Assembly: GCF_008932245.1 (NCBI RefSeq)
Contig: NZ_CP034909.1
Span: 2,356,001 to 2,420,000 of the forward strand
From: Sinorhizobium alkalisoli
GTDB taxonomy: Bacteria > Pseudomonadota > Alphaproteobacteria > Rhizobiales > Rhizobiaceae
Reading direction: 5' to 3'
DNA length: 64,000 bases
The notes beneath the pieces were generated by a model. It had not been told where the DNA came from. It made no database searches and worked only from the letters and a program-made list of their open reading frames with translations. Both the position numbers and the translations under genes were made by a program. Position 1 is the stretch's first letter. Each line of letters opens with the position of its first letter. Of this stretch, positions 56,771-64,000 are shown in pieces.

Positions 56771-58092
56771 CACCCGCCCTCATTCGCGGCCGCACCCTGA
56801 GCTTCAACCGAGCACCGCAAAGCATCGACGACAGCGCCGCCTATGCTTACGAAAGCGATGGCGCCCTGCTGATCGAGAACGGGCTGATCAAGGCCGCCGG
56901 CACCTACACGGCGGTCAAGGCGGCGGCACCGGAAGGGGTGGAGGAGATCGACCACAGACCGCACCTCATCGTGCCGGGCCTGATCGACACGCACCTGCAC
57001 TTTCCGCAGATGCAGGTCCTCGCCTCCTATGCGGCCAACCTGCTCGAATGGCTGAACACCTATACGTTTCCCGAGGAGTGCCGCTTCGTCGAGACGGCGC
57101 ATGCCGAGCGTATCGCCGGGCACTTCTTCGACGAGATGGCCCGCCACGGTACGACGACGGCGACTGCCTATTGCTCCGTGCACAAGGCGTCCGCGGATGC
57201 CTTCTTTGCCGAGAGTCTTAGGCGCGGGACGTGCATGGTCGCCGGCAAGGTGATGATGGACCGCAACGCTCCGCAGGGCCTCCTCGATACCCCGGAGACA
57301 AGTTATGACGAGACACGCGCCGTCATTGCCAACTGGCACGGCAAGGGCCGCAACCACGTCGCCATCACACCGCGTTTCGCCATCACCTCGACGCCGGAGC
57401 AGATGGAAGTCGCGCGATCGCTCCTCAGCGAATTCCCGCACCTGCACGTGCAGACGCATCTTTCCGAGAACCGCGACGAGATCGCCTACACATGCGAGCT
57501 CTTTCCGGAAGCGCAGGACTATACCGACGTCTATGCCCGCTACGACCTGCTCGGGCGAAAGAGCCTCTTCGGCCACTGCATCCACCTCTCCGAGCGCGAG
57601 GCCGATGCGATGAGTGAAAGCGGCTCCGTCGCCGTCTTCTGCCCGACATCGAACCTCTTCCTCGGCTCCGGCCTTTTTCCATTGCGCGTGCTGACAAGGC
57701 GCGGAAAGCCGGTGCGCGTCTCGGTCGCCACCGACATCGGCGGCGGCACCAGCTACTCGATGCTGAAGACGCTCGACGAGGCCTATAAGATCCTGCAATT
57801 GCAGGGCGAACGGCTGAACCCGTTCGAGACCTTCTACATGATGACGCGCGGCAATGCCGAGGCGCTGTCGCTTACCGACCGCATCGGCACGCTGGAGCCG
57901 GGCACCGATGCCGACCTCACGGTCTTGAATATGGCGGCAACCCCACCCATGGCGCTCAGGGCGGAAGTGGTCAATTCGCTTGCCGACGAGCTCTTCCTGC
58001 TGCAGACGATGGGCGACGACCGCGCCGTGGCCGAGACCTATGTGGGTGGCCGGCCGGCCAAATCGCCGCTCGACGCAATTCAAGCAGATTAG
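56767..58092 (+). CDS. guaD: Guanine deaminase
   Basis: A 441-residue amidohydrolase converting guanine to xanthine. Metal ligands: DTHLHFPQMQ (HxH), then HLSENRDEI and GHCIHLSER, with Asp in ATDIGGGTSYSML. PYxFPEE-like TYTFPEECRF is family-typical. Translationally coupled to puuD through a 4-bp overlap. Its product enters XdhAB. Confidence 0.95.
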   Translation: MTPALIRGRTLSFNRAPQSIDDSAAYAYESDGALLIENGLIKAAGTYTAVKAAAPEGVEEIDHRPHLIVPGLIDTHLHFPQMQVLASYAANLLEWLNTYTFPEECRFVETAHAERIAGHFFDEMARHGTTTATAYCSVHKASADAFFAESLRRGTCMVAGKVMMDRNAPQGLLDTPETSYDETRAVIANWHGKGRNHVAITPRFAITSTPEQMEVARSLLSEFPHLHVQTHLSENRDEIAYTCELFPEAQDYTDVYARYDLLGRKSLFGHCIHLSEREADAMSESGSVAVFCPTSNLFLGSGLFPLRVLTRRGKPVRVSVATDIGGGTSYSMLKTLDEAYKILQLQGERLNPFETFYMMTRGNAEALSLTDRIGTLEPGTDADLTVLNMAATPPMALRAEVVNSLADELFLLQTMGDDRAVAETYVGGRPAKSPLDAIQAD

Positions 58093-58183
58093 AAAGTGGT
58101 CAATTTTTTTTACCTCTGCTATTACGCCCCCGCCTGAAACGTGATAATGGCTCGGCAGTCATCATTGCTGAAGGCCGAGCCCC

Positions 58184-59320
58184 ATGACGCAAATCCTCGA
58201 CATCCACGATCTGAAGGCGCTCGCTAGGCGGCGCGTACCGAAGCTCTTCTTCGACTATGCAGACAGCGGCGCCTGGACCGAGGGGACCTACCGGGCGAAC
58301 GAGGAAGACTTCCAGAAGATCAAGCTGCGCCAGCGGGTTCTGGTCGATATGACCGATCGCTCGTTGGAAACGACGATGATCGGCCAGCAGGTTTCCATGC
58401 CGGTGGCGCTCGCTCCGACGGGCATGACCGGCATGCAGCATCCCGACGGCGAAATGCTTGCCGCCCAGGCGGCAGAGGCCTTTGGCATCCCCTTTACGCT
58501 GTCGACCATGAGCATCTGCTCGATCGAGGACGTCGCGTCGGTAACGACGAAGCCTTTCTGGTTTCAGCTCTATGTCATGCGCGAGCGCGAATTCGTGCTC
58601 AACCTCATCGACCGGGCAAAGGCCGCAAAATGCTCGGCGCTGGTCCTGACGCTCGACCTGCAGATTTTGGGCCAGCGCCACAAGGATCTGCGTAACGGCC
58701 TGTCGGCACCGCCGCGCATGACGCCGAAGCACCTCTGGATGATGGCGACGCGGCCGCGCTGGTGCATGAAGATGCTCGGCACCAGCCGACGCACCTTCCG
58801 CAACATCGTCGGACACGCGAAAAGCGTCACGGACCTTTCCTCGCTCAGCGCCTGGACGGCCGAACAGTTCGACCCGCAACTCTCCTGGAAGGACGTCGAG
58901 TGGATCAAGGAGCGCTGGGGCGGTCCGCTCATCCTCAAGGGCATTCTCGACCCGGAAGACGCCAAGATGGCGGCAAAGACCGGCGCCGATGCGATCATCG
59001 TCTCGAACCATGGCGGCCGGCAGCTTGACGGCGCCCCTTCCTCGATCAGCATGCTGCCGCGCATTGTCGATGCCGTCGGTCACCAGATCGAAGTTCATCT
59101 CGATGGCGGCATCCGATCCGGCCAAGATGTTCTGAAGGCGATCGCACTCGGCGCCAAGGGCACCTATATCGGTCGCCCGTTCCTGTATGGCCTTGGCGCC
59201 TTGGGCAGGGAGGGCGTGACGCTCGCCCTCGAGATAATTCGCAAGGAGATGGACATCACCATGGCGCTTTGCGGCAAGCGCCTCCTCACCGAAGTTGGAC
59301 GCGACGTCATCGTGGAATAG
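58184..59320 (+). CDS. lldD: FMN-dependent alpha-hydroxy-acid oxidase (LldD-like)
   Basis: A 378-residue flavoenzyme of the L-lactate dehydrogenase/glycolate oxidase family. Seen: FFDYADSGAWTEGTYRAN, PVALAPTGMTGMQHPDGE, TLSTMSICSIEDV, FQLYVMRERE and the active-site SNHGGRQLDGAPSS with catalytic His and Arg. Annotated LldD by resemblance; in this cluster another 2-hydroxy acid, such as glycolate, could be the substrate. No Shine-Dalgarno is obvious; an 8-bp stem (GGCTCGGC/GCCGAGCC) ends 2 bp before the ATG. Confidence 0.85.
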   Translation: MTQILDIHDLKALARRRVPKLFFDYADSGAWTEGTYRANEEDFQKIKLRQRVLVDMTDRSLETTMIGQQVSMPVALAPTGMTGMQHPDGEMLAAQAAEAFGIPFTLSTMSICSIEDVASVTTKPFWFQLYVMREREFVLNLIDRAKAAKCSALVLTLDLQILGQRHKDLRNGLSAPPRMTPKHLWMMATRPRWCMKMLGTSRRTFRNIVGHAKSVTDLSSLSAWTAEQFDPQLSWKDVEWIKERWGGPLILKGILDPEDAKMAAKTGADAIIVSNHGGRQLDGAPSSISMLPRIVDAVGHQIEVHLDGGIRSGQDVLKAIALGAKGTYIGRPFLYGLGALGREGVTLALEIIRKEMDITMALCGKRLLTEVGRDVIVE

Positions 59321-59345
59321 CGACCGCAGAATGCGCCGCGGCGCT

Positions 59346-59708
59346 TCAACTGCCCCGATAGGTGGAATAGCCGTAGGGTGAGAGCAGCAGAGGCACGTGA
59401 TAGTGGCTTTCGGGATCGGCGACGCCGAAGCGCAAGGGGATGAGATCAAGAAAGGCCGGTTCTGAAAGCGCCACGCCCGCCGTCCGAAGATAGTCGCCGG
59501 CGTGGAAGACCAACTCGTAGGTACCCGCCGTGAAGCCGGCGCCTTCGGCAAGCGGACCGTCGATCCGGCCGTCGCTATTGGTCTCTGCCGTGCAAAGCAG
59601 GCGCCGTTCCTCGCCCTCCACCCGATAGAAATCGATGCACAGCCCCTGGGCAGGCTTGCCGCGCGCGGTGTCGAGAACATGGGTCGTCAGGCGGCCGGAT
59701 TTGCTCAT
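59346..59708 (-). CDS. uraH: 5-hydroxyisourate hydrolase
   Basis: A 120-residue transthyretin-related HIU hydrolase, making OHCU from 5-hydroxyisourate. The fold and site are seen in [43 protein letters not shown]; the C-terminal YRGS is the family mark. It overlaps allA by 4 bp. Confidence 0.95.
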   Translation of the reverse strand: MSKSGRLTTHVLDTARGKPAQGLCIDFYRVEGEERRLLCTAETNSDGRIDGPLAEGAGFTAGTYELVFHAGDYLRTAGVALSEPAFLDLIPLRFGVADPESHYHVPLLLSPYGYSTYRGS

Positions 59709-60256
59709 CGGATATTCTCCACGAACGGATCGGGAATGATGAAGGGAGCCTCGTAAAAGAACTCCTCCAGATTGTCGCCCGGTCCTGCACGATCGACGAC
59801 GAGGAAATTGCTTACGGCACCGATCGCCATCAGCGGATGATGCCAGACATTGCGGCCATAATTCACGCCCTGCCGGCCGCCCGCCAGGAACACCCGCGGC
59901 CGCAGCGGCCGCCCGCCTTCGCCCTCGGCGACCACCACAAGCCAGGGCCGATCCTCGAGCGGCGAGAAGCTTTGGCTGCCGAGCGGATGACGCTCCATCA
60001 TGGTGAGTGCGTAGGGAAAGGCCCGCGGCTCGCCACGGAAGAGGTTGATCACGACGCGCGCGCCTTCGCCGACGACCTCGGCCTCCGCAAGCGCGTGAAA
60101 CCGCTCGGTATTGCCGCCATTGATGAGGCGCATCGACGCCGGATCCGCTTCGATCACCGTTCCGAACGGCGCGAATGCCTCCCGCGTCAGCGGTTCGATC
60201 GACAGCAGATGCGACGTCGGGCCTTGCTTCCTGTCAGGAACGGCACCATCAGGCAT
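59705..60256 (-). CDS. allA: Ureidoglycolate lyase
   Basis: A 183-residue cupin-fold enzyme splitting ureidoglycolate into glyoxylate and urea. Seen: [50 protein letters not shown] and the metal-site region [16 protein letters not shown] 60256 overlaps the end of uraD by 8 bp, so the genes are coupled. A two-codon-earlier Met exists. Confidence 0.92.
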   Translation of the reverse strand: MPDGAVPDRKQGPTSHLLSIEPLTREAFAPFGTVIEADPASMRLINGGNTERFHALAEAEVVGEGARVVINLFRGEPRAFPYALTMMERHPLGSQSFSPLEDRPWLVVVAEGEGGRPLRPRVFLAGGRQGVNYGRNVWHHPLMAIGAVSNFLVVDRAGPGDNLEEFFYEAPFIIPDPFVENIR

Positions 60257-60752
60257 AATCATCTCCCGGAAGCATGGATTTGAGACGCAGCCGTGCGATC
60301 TGCTCCACCTCAGCGCAGGCGGCTTCAAATTCCTCTTCCGCGGGATTGTCAATGCGCCGCGCGAAGGCCGCGACAATATCGTCCTTCGTCAGTCCCTTCA
60401 CCGCAATGATGAAGGGGAAGCCGAATTTCTTCGTATAGGCCTCGTTGAGGGCCGTGAAGCGTGCATGTTCCTCGGGCGACAATCGGTCCAGTCCTGCAGA
60501 CGCCTGTTCCGCGCGCGAATCGGGGGTGAGTTCCCCAGCGACCGCCAGCTTGCCGGCGAGGTCCGGATGCGCCTTGAGGACGGCGAGGCGTTCCGCAGGC
60601 GAGGCGGCGCGAAAGGCAGTGCAGAGCGCCGAATGCACATTGCCGGCGGTCAACCCGACGGAGGCAGCGCGATCATAGGCCCGCTCCGCCACCCAGGGGG
60701 AATGTTCGAAGACGCCGCCGAAGCGGCGGACGAATTCTTCGCGTCCGGACAT
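60249..60752 (-). CDS. uraD: OHCU decarboxylase
   Basis: A 167-residue 2-oxo-4-hydroxy-4-carboxy-5-ureidoimidazoline decarboxylase, making S-allantoin. Seen: [21 protein letters not shown], the conserved HPDLAGKLA with catalytic His, and [13 protein letters not shown]. Start 60752 overlaps the puuE stop codon. The order puuE-uraD-allA-uraH on one strand is a purine-ring-degradation operon. Confidence 0.94.
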   Translation of the reverse strand: MSGREEFVRRFGGVFEHSPWVAERAYDRAASVGLTAGNVHSALCTAFRAASPAERLAVLKAHPDLAGKLAVAGELTPDSRAEQASAGLDRLSPEEHARFTALNEAYTKKFGFPFIIAVKGLTKDDIVAAFARRIDNPAEEEFEAACAEVEQIARLRLKSMLPGDDYA

Positions 60753-61681
60753 CAGCGCATTCCTTCCGGCTTGTGGTGCTCGTACCAGTGGCGTGCAATA
60801 TCGACGCGCTGCGGCACCCAGACCTTGTCGTGCGACAGGACATAGTCGATGAAGCGGGCGAGCGCCGCCGCGCGTCCGGGCCGGCCGACCAGGCGGCAAT
60901 GCAGGCCCACATTCATCATCTTCGGGCTGCCCTCCTTGCCTTCCTCATAGAGCACGTCGAACGTATCCTTGAGATAGGTGAAGAACTGGTCGCCGGAGTT
61001 GAAGCCCTGATTGGTGGCGAAGCGCATGTCGTTCGCGTCGAGCGTATAGGGAATGATGAGATGCGGTTTGTCGGGTGTCGGCCCCGGCACCCAATAGGGT
61101 AATTCGTCCGCATAGGAGTCGCAGGAATAGAGGAAACCGCCCTCCTCCAGAACCAGCTTCAGCGTATTGACGGACGGCTTGCCCTGGTAGATGCCGAGCG
61201 GCCGTTCGCCCGTCAGTTCCGTGTGCAGCCGCACCACCTCGCGAATGTGCTGCCGCTCGACCTCCTCGGGAAAATCCTTGTATTCGAGCCAGCGCAGCCC
61301 ATGGCTGGCGATCTCCCAGCCCGCCTCCTTCATCGCCGCGACCGCCTCGGGATTGCGGGCCATGGCAAGCGTCACCCCGTAGACAGTCAGCGTCACGCCG
61401 CGGCTCGTGAACAGCCGCCATAGACGCCAGAAGCCAACGCGCGCACCATATTCGTAGATGGATTCCATGTTGAGGTTGCGCTGCCCGGGCCAAGGTTGCG
61501 CGCCGACGATTTCCGACAGCAGGCTTTCGGACGCCGGATCGCCGTCGAGAATAGAGCTCTCGCCGCCCTCCTCATAATTCAGCACGAACTGGACCGCGAT
61601 GCGCGCGTCGCCAGGCCAGCGCGGATCAGGCGGCGTGCGTCCATAGCCGACGAGGTCGCGCGGATAGGTCTTCTCTGCCAT
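60752..61681 (-). CDS. puuE: Allantoinase PuuE (polysaccharide deacetylase-like)
   Basis: A 309-residue metal-independent allantoinase of the PuuE type, hydrolysing allantoin to allantoate. Seen: YPRDLVGYGRTPPDPRWPG, VQFVLNYEEGGE, ASHGLRW and PYTLDANDMRF, all typical of PuuE. ATG 61681 with AAGGGTG upstream starts MAEKTYPRD. It is the first gene of the four-gene minus-strand purine operon. Confidence 0.95.
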   Translation of the reverse strand: MAEKTYPRDLVGYGRTPPDPRWPGDARIAVQFVLNYEEGGESSILDGDPASESLLSEIVGAQPWPGQRNLNMESIYEYGARVGFWRLWRLFTSRGVTLTVYGVTLAMARNPEAVAAMKEAGWEIASHGLRWLEYKDFPEEVERQHIREVVRLHTELTGERPLGIYQGKPSVNTLKLVLEEGGFLYSCDSYADELPYWVPGPTPDKPHLIIPYTLDANDMRFATNQGFNSGDQFFTYLKDTFDVLYEEGKEGSPKMMNVGLHCRLVGRPGRAAALARFIDYVLSHDKVWVPQRVDIARHWYEHHKPEGMR

Positions 61682-61794
61682 CAAATCACCCTTCGATTTT
61701 TCCGGAACGGTAGCACCGCGGGCCGGATTGTCGAGATGCAAATGACGGCGAAAGCGGAACCGAAGCAGGTCCGGAAAGGCCATCGAAAATCCGC

Positions 61795-62583
61795 TTAGCG
61801 TGGCGTCGGCAAGGGCGCGACTGTGCGCGGCAAGGGGTCTACCTTAGGGCGACGCTCCGTCGGCCGCCTTGCACGATCTCCACGCGGACGCGCGGAAATC
61901 TTGCCGAGTGGATGCTGCGAATGCACGCGCATCGGCGCCCTGGCATCCTGTTCGACGAACAGCGCAAGGCTGTCGACCACGAGCGGCTCGGCCAGACGCG
62001 GCTCGAATAATTCGCGCAGCGGCGTCTCCAGCCGCCGTTCGGCGGCAGCGCTCAAGGGTCCCGTAAGCTTAAGATGGAAACGATACTCGTCCATCACGAA
62101 GGGGTCGCCCCAGCGGTGAAGATTGGAGAATTGCGGTGCCGTCAGCCGATCCGGATCCGTACGCTCGATCTCCTCCTCGCTAAGCGGCGCGCGAAAGCGG
62201 TCGAACGCCTCGATGACGCGGGCCGCAAGCAGATGCATCGCATGGAAAGGCACGTGCGGCACCAGTCCCCAGCACTGGCTGATGCGCGCCAGTTCCATAC
62301 GCTCGACCGTCAGCGGCGTTTCGGCGGTGGTGAAGTGCATCAGCGCCTTCAAAAGCTGGCCCTCGTCGGTCTCCGGCGCCAGGCGGAACGGTGCCATGAT
62401 CATGGCATGGAAGCCGAACCGGCGCGGCACGGCGGTATGGAAGGCGATTTCCGAAACACTGAGGGCGCCAACGGAAGGAAACTCAACCGCCTCGCCCGAA
62501 TAGACGCTCCGTCCAAGCCAACTCGCCGCAACGGCAGAGAGCGGATCGCTCATCGGCGGGGTGAAACATATGGCATACCGCAT
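61795..62583 (-). CDS. DUF1045 family protein (2H phosphoesterase-like)
   Basis: A 262-residue protein of the DUF1045 family, which belongs to the 2H phosphoesterase fold. Two spaced His motifs are visible: RFGFHAMIMAPF (about 55-66) and YRFHLKLTG (about 168-176). The last 40 residues are rich in Arg and Pro and probably disordered. DUF1045 genes often accompany phosphonate genes, but none is here. It precedes puuE on the same strand with 113 bp between. Function is unknown. Confidence 0.78.
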   Translation of the reverse strand: MRYAICFTPPMSDPLSAVAASWLGRSVYSGEAVEFPSVGALSVSEIAFHTAVPRRFGFHAMIMAPFRLAPETDEGQLLKALMHFTTAETPLTVERMELARISQCWGLVPHVPFHAMHLLAARVIEAFDRFRAPLSEEEIERTDPDRLTAPQFSNLHRWGDPFVMDEYRFHLKLTGPLSAAAERRLETPLRELFEPRLAEPLVVDSLALFVEQDARAPMRVHSQHPLGKISARPRGDRARRPTERRPKVDPLPRTVAPLPTPR

Positions 62584-62690
62584 GTCGCAGGCTCCGAAAC
62601 CGGTTCAGAGCAGGACGAGGCAACCCGCTCCGATACACATCGGCCGCGTGTTAGGTGATTTGCGTGACAGATTGACGAATTCGAACGGGG

Positions 62691-63824
62691 CTATCTGAGC
62701 GCTTCCATATGGGTCGCGCAACGGAATGAGTCCGGAAGATCTACGCGAGCCTGCCGCCCGGCAATTTCGTCGATCACCCATTGCGCCAGCACATGCGCCA
62801 TCCCGAAACTGATCTTAAAGCCCCCCGTCAAGACCGACAGCCGGCCATGGTCGGGGTGTCGGCCGACCATCGGTTCGCGCCCGATGGCCTTCGGGCGCAG
62901 GCCCGCCCAGCGCTCGACGACCGGAGCGCCTAGAAGCGCGGGCGCGAGTGCCGCCGCGCGGTCGATCAGCACCTGCAACTGCTCGTCCGTCGAAAACGGC
63001 GCGTCGAACCGATTTTCGCTGGTGCTTCCGACCGCCACGTGGCCATTGTCATGGGCAACGATATAAAGCCCGTCGGTGAAGATGATCGGCGACGCCGGGT
63101 CGATGTCGGCGCGAAGCAGGGCCGCCTGCCCTTTGATGGCGACGCCGCTCGGCGCCTGCCCACTGCGTGCCAAATGGTCGATGAAGGCGAAGCTCTCGAC
63201 GCCGGCCGCAAGGATACAATGGCCGAAGACCAGCGCCCTGCCATCGGCAAGCAGGAGCCGACCGCGCTCCGGATCGACCGACGCAACCTCAGCGCCCTCC
63301 TCGATCCGGACATGGGAAAAACCGGCGATTGCGGCGCGGAGCACCCGAAGCAGGTCTCGCGGCGAAACCCGGGCGGCCAGGGTGTCGTGCACGATACCAA
63401 AGGGTGCCGCCTGGATCGCTGGCCAATCGCCGGTTCCGCCATCCTTCACGTGCCAGTGGAAACGCCGCTCGCCCGCGATCCAGTGCCGCGCGGCATCCTG
63501 TTCATGGCCGCGGGCGATGTCCTTGAGATGCGGTTTGCCGAGCGGCATGACCCGGCCGGAACGGCGATAGCCTGCCGACAGGCCGGTCTCCTCCTCGAGC
63601 CGAGCGATTTCCCCTTCCAGCGACACCAGCGCGTCGAATTGGAACTGCTTCTTCGCGTTCCAGCGGTCCGGCATATGCGGCATGAGCGCGCCGAGCAAGC
63701 CGCCGCTCGCTCCCGCACCAATCCTCTTGCCTTCGATGAGCCGCGTCTCAATGCCGATGCGCCCTGCCATGAGGGCGGCCCACAGGCCCATGATACCGCC
63801 GCCGACGATCAAGACTTCGCTCAT
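62691..63824 (-). CDS. FAD-dependent amine/amino-acid oxidoreductase (DAO family)
   Basis: A 377-residue flavoprotein of the D-amino-acid oxidase/glycine oxidase family. The FAD-binding fold begins EVLIVGGGIMGLWAALMAG, with GAGASGG following, and the C-terminal part has RWAGLRPKAIGREPMVG and GGFKISFGMAHVLAQWV. Substrate unknown; sarcosine, glycine or a D-amino acid are possible. ATG 63824 is used; a Met five codons earlier exists. It is followed by DUF1045 after about 107 bp. Confidence 0.86.
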   Translation of the reverse strand: MSEVLIVGGGIMGLWAALMAGRIGIETRLIEGKRIGAGASGGLLGALMPHMPDRWNAKKQFQFDALVSLEGEIARLEEETGLSAGYRRSGRVMPLGKPHLKDIARGHEQDAARHWIAGERRFHWHVKDGGTGDWPAIQAAPFGIVHDTLAARVSPRDLLRVLRAAIAGFSHVRIEEGAEVASVDPERGRLLLADGRALVFGHCILAAGVESFAFIDHLARSGQAPSGVAIKGQAALLRADIDPASPIIFTDGLYIVAHDNGHVAVGSTSENRFDAPFSTDEQLQVLIDRAAALAPALLGAPVVERWAGLRPKAIGREPMVGRHPDHGRLSVLTGGFKISFGMAHVLAQWVIDEIAGRQARVDLPDSFRCATHMEALR

Positions 63825-63839
63825 CGATTGACCTACCAC

Positions 63840-64000
63840 TGCATAATTCCTTAGATCGTATTCGATCTGACGATCAAACTATGCCGCAACTCGAAGTGCT
63901 ACTGCGAGCTTTGCGCGCCCCAGGGGGCGCGCGGCGCTGTAGATTGGGAAAATGATCCGCATTGACATGACAGCAATCGATCTCCGCCAGACGCAATCGC
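63840..64000. other. End-of-window non-coding DNA with repeat-like hairpin
   Basis: No gene is seen. AGATCG-TATT-CGATCT (63853-63868) is a small palindrome upstream of the FAD oxidoreductase gene and could be an operator. GCGCGCCCC-A-GGGGGCGCGC followed by GGCGCTGTAG resembles the end of the repeats at 13189-13300. Confidence 0.35.

Noticed and set aside
1..64000. CRISPR array, prophage, insertion sequence or integrated element
   Set aside because: No spaced direct repeats, integrase or transposase gene, or attachment site was seen.

Overview
The window reads as a chromosomal segment of a Sinorhizobium (Ensifer) species. It carries the nodulation regulator nolR, the choline-uptake genes choXWV, the fused anthranilate synthase trpE(G) with its trpL leader, a BacA-type peptide transporter, and rhizobial intergenic repeats resembling RIME elements. 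Base composition is high in G+C and genes are tightly packed. I found no rRNA or tRNA gene, no phage, no insertion sequence and no CRISPR array.

Layout. 1-5.3 kb: metallophosphoesterase, TPR protein, an ECF sigma factor with its membrane anti-sigma factor, then leuA preceded by a leucine-rich leader peptide. 5.5-14 kb: a clpP paralogue, hupE with a possible cobalamin riboswitch, an acetyltransferase, queF, a YiiP-type manganese exporter, trpE(G) with the trpL attenuator, an extensin-like lipoprotein, a small thioesterase-like protein and a DUF1993 protein between inverted repeats. 14-23 kb: fhs, then a five-gene operon of unknown function (coiled-coil protein, unknown protein, AAA+ ATPase, unknown protein, membrane-anchored DUF2333 protein), then tdk. 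23.9-28.2 kb: choXWV, a HugZ-like protein and nolR. 28.5-38.5 kb: carbon metabolism (phosphoketolase plus a glycoamylase-family protein, omega-aminotransferase, adenine deaminase, alpha-glucosidase, KDG kinase). 38.6-50 kb: der, a TPR membrane protein, nnrU-like, polysaccharide deacetylase, bacA, an MFS transporter, map, a luciferase-like monooxygenase and glpK. 49.3-63.8 kb: bdhA-xdhA-xdhB, then a purine-degradation set (puuD, guaD, an alpha-hydroxy-acid oxidase, uraH, allA, uraD, puuE), a DUF1045 protein and an FAD oxidoreductase.

How the genes work together. The last third can take guanine through xanthine, urate, 5-hydroxyisourate, OHCU and allantoin to allantoate, and can act on ureidoglycolate. 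The allantoate-to-ureidoglycolate step and xdhC are not in the window. Adenine deaminase further upstream feeds the same route.

Most notable points. (1) Genes that lie on the pSymB megaplasmid in S. meliloti 1021 (engA/der, bacA, bdhA-xdhA2-xdhB2) are here continuous with chromosomal genes (leuA, trpE(G), cho, nolR). This matches the ancestral order proposed before a chromosome-to-pSymB translocation in the S. meliloti lineage, and points to a different Sinorhizobium, for example of the S. fredii group. (2) The AAA+ operon is the best candidate for an undescribed system. (3) leuA and trpE(G) both have short leader ORFs whose predicted promoters place the transcript start at or close to the leader AUG. 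(4) Several palindromic intergenic elements occur, one of them inserted between xdhA and xdhB.
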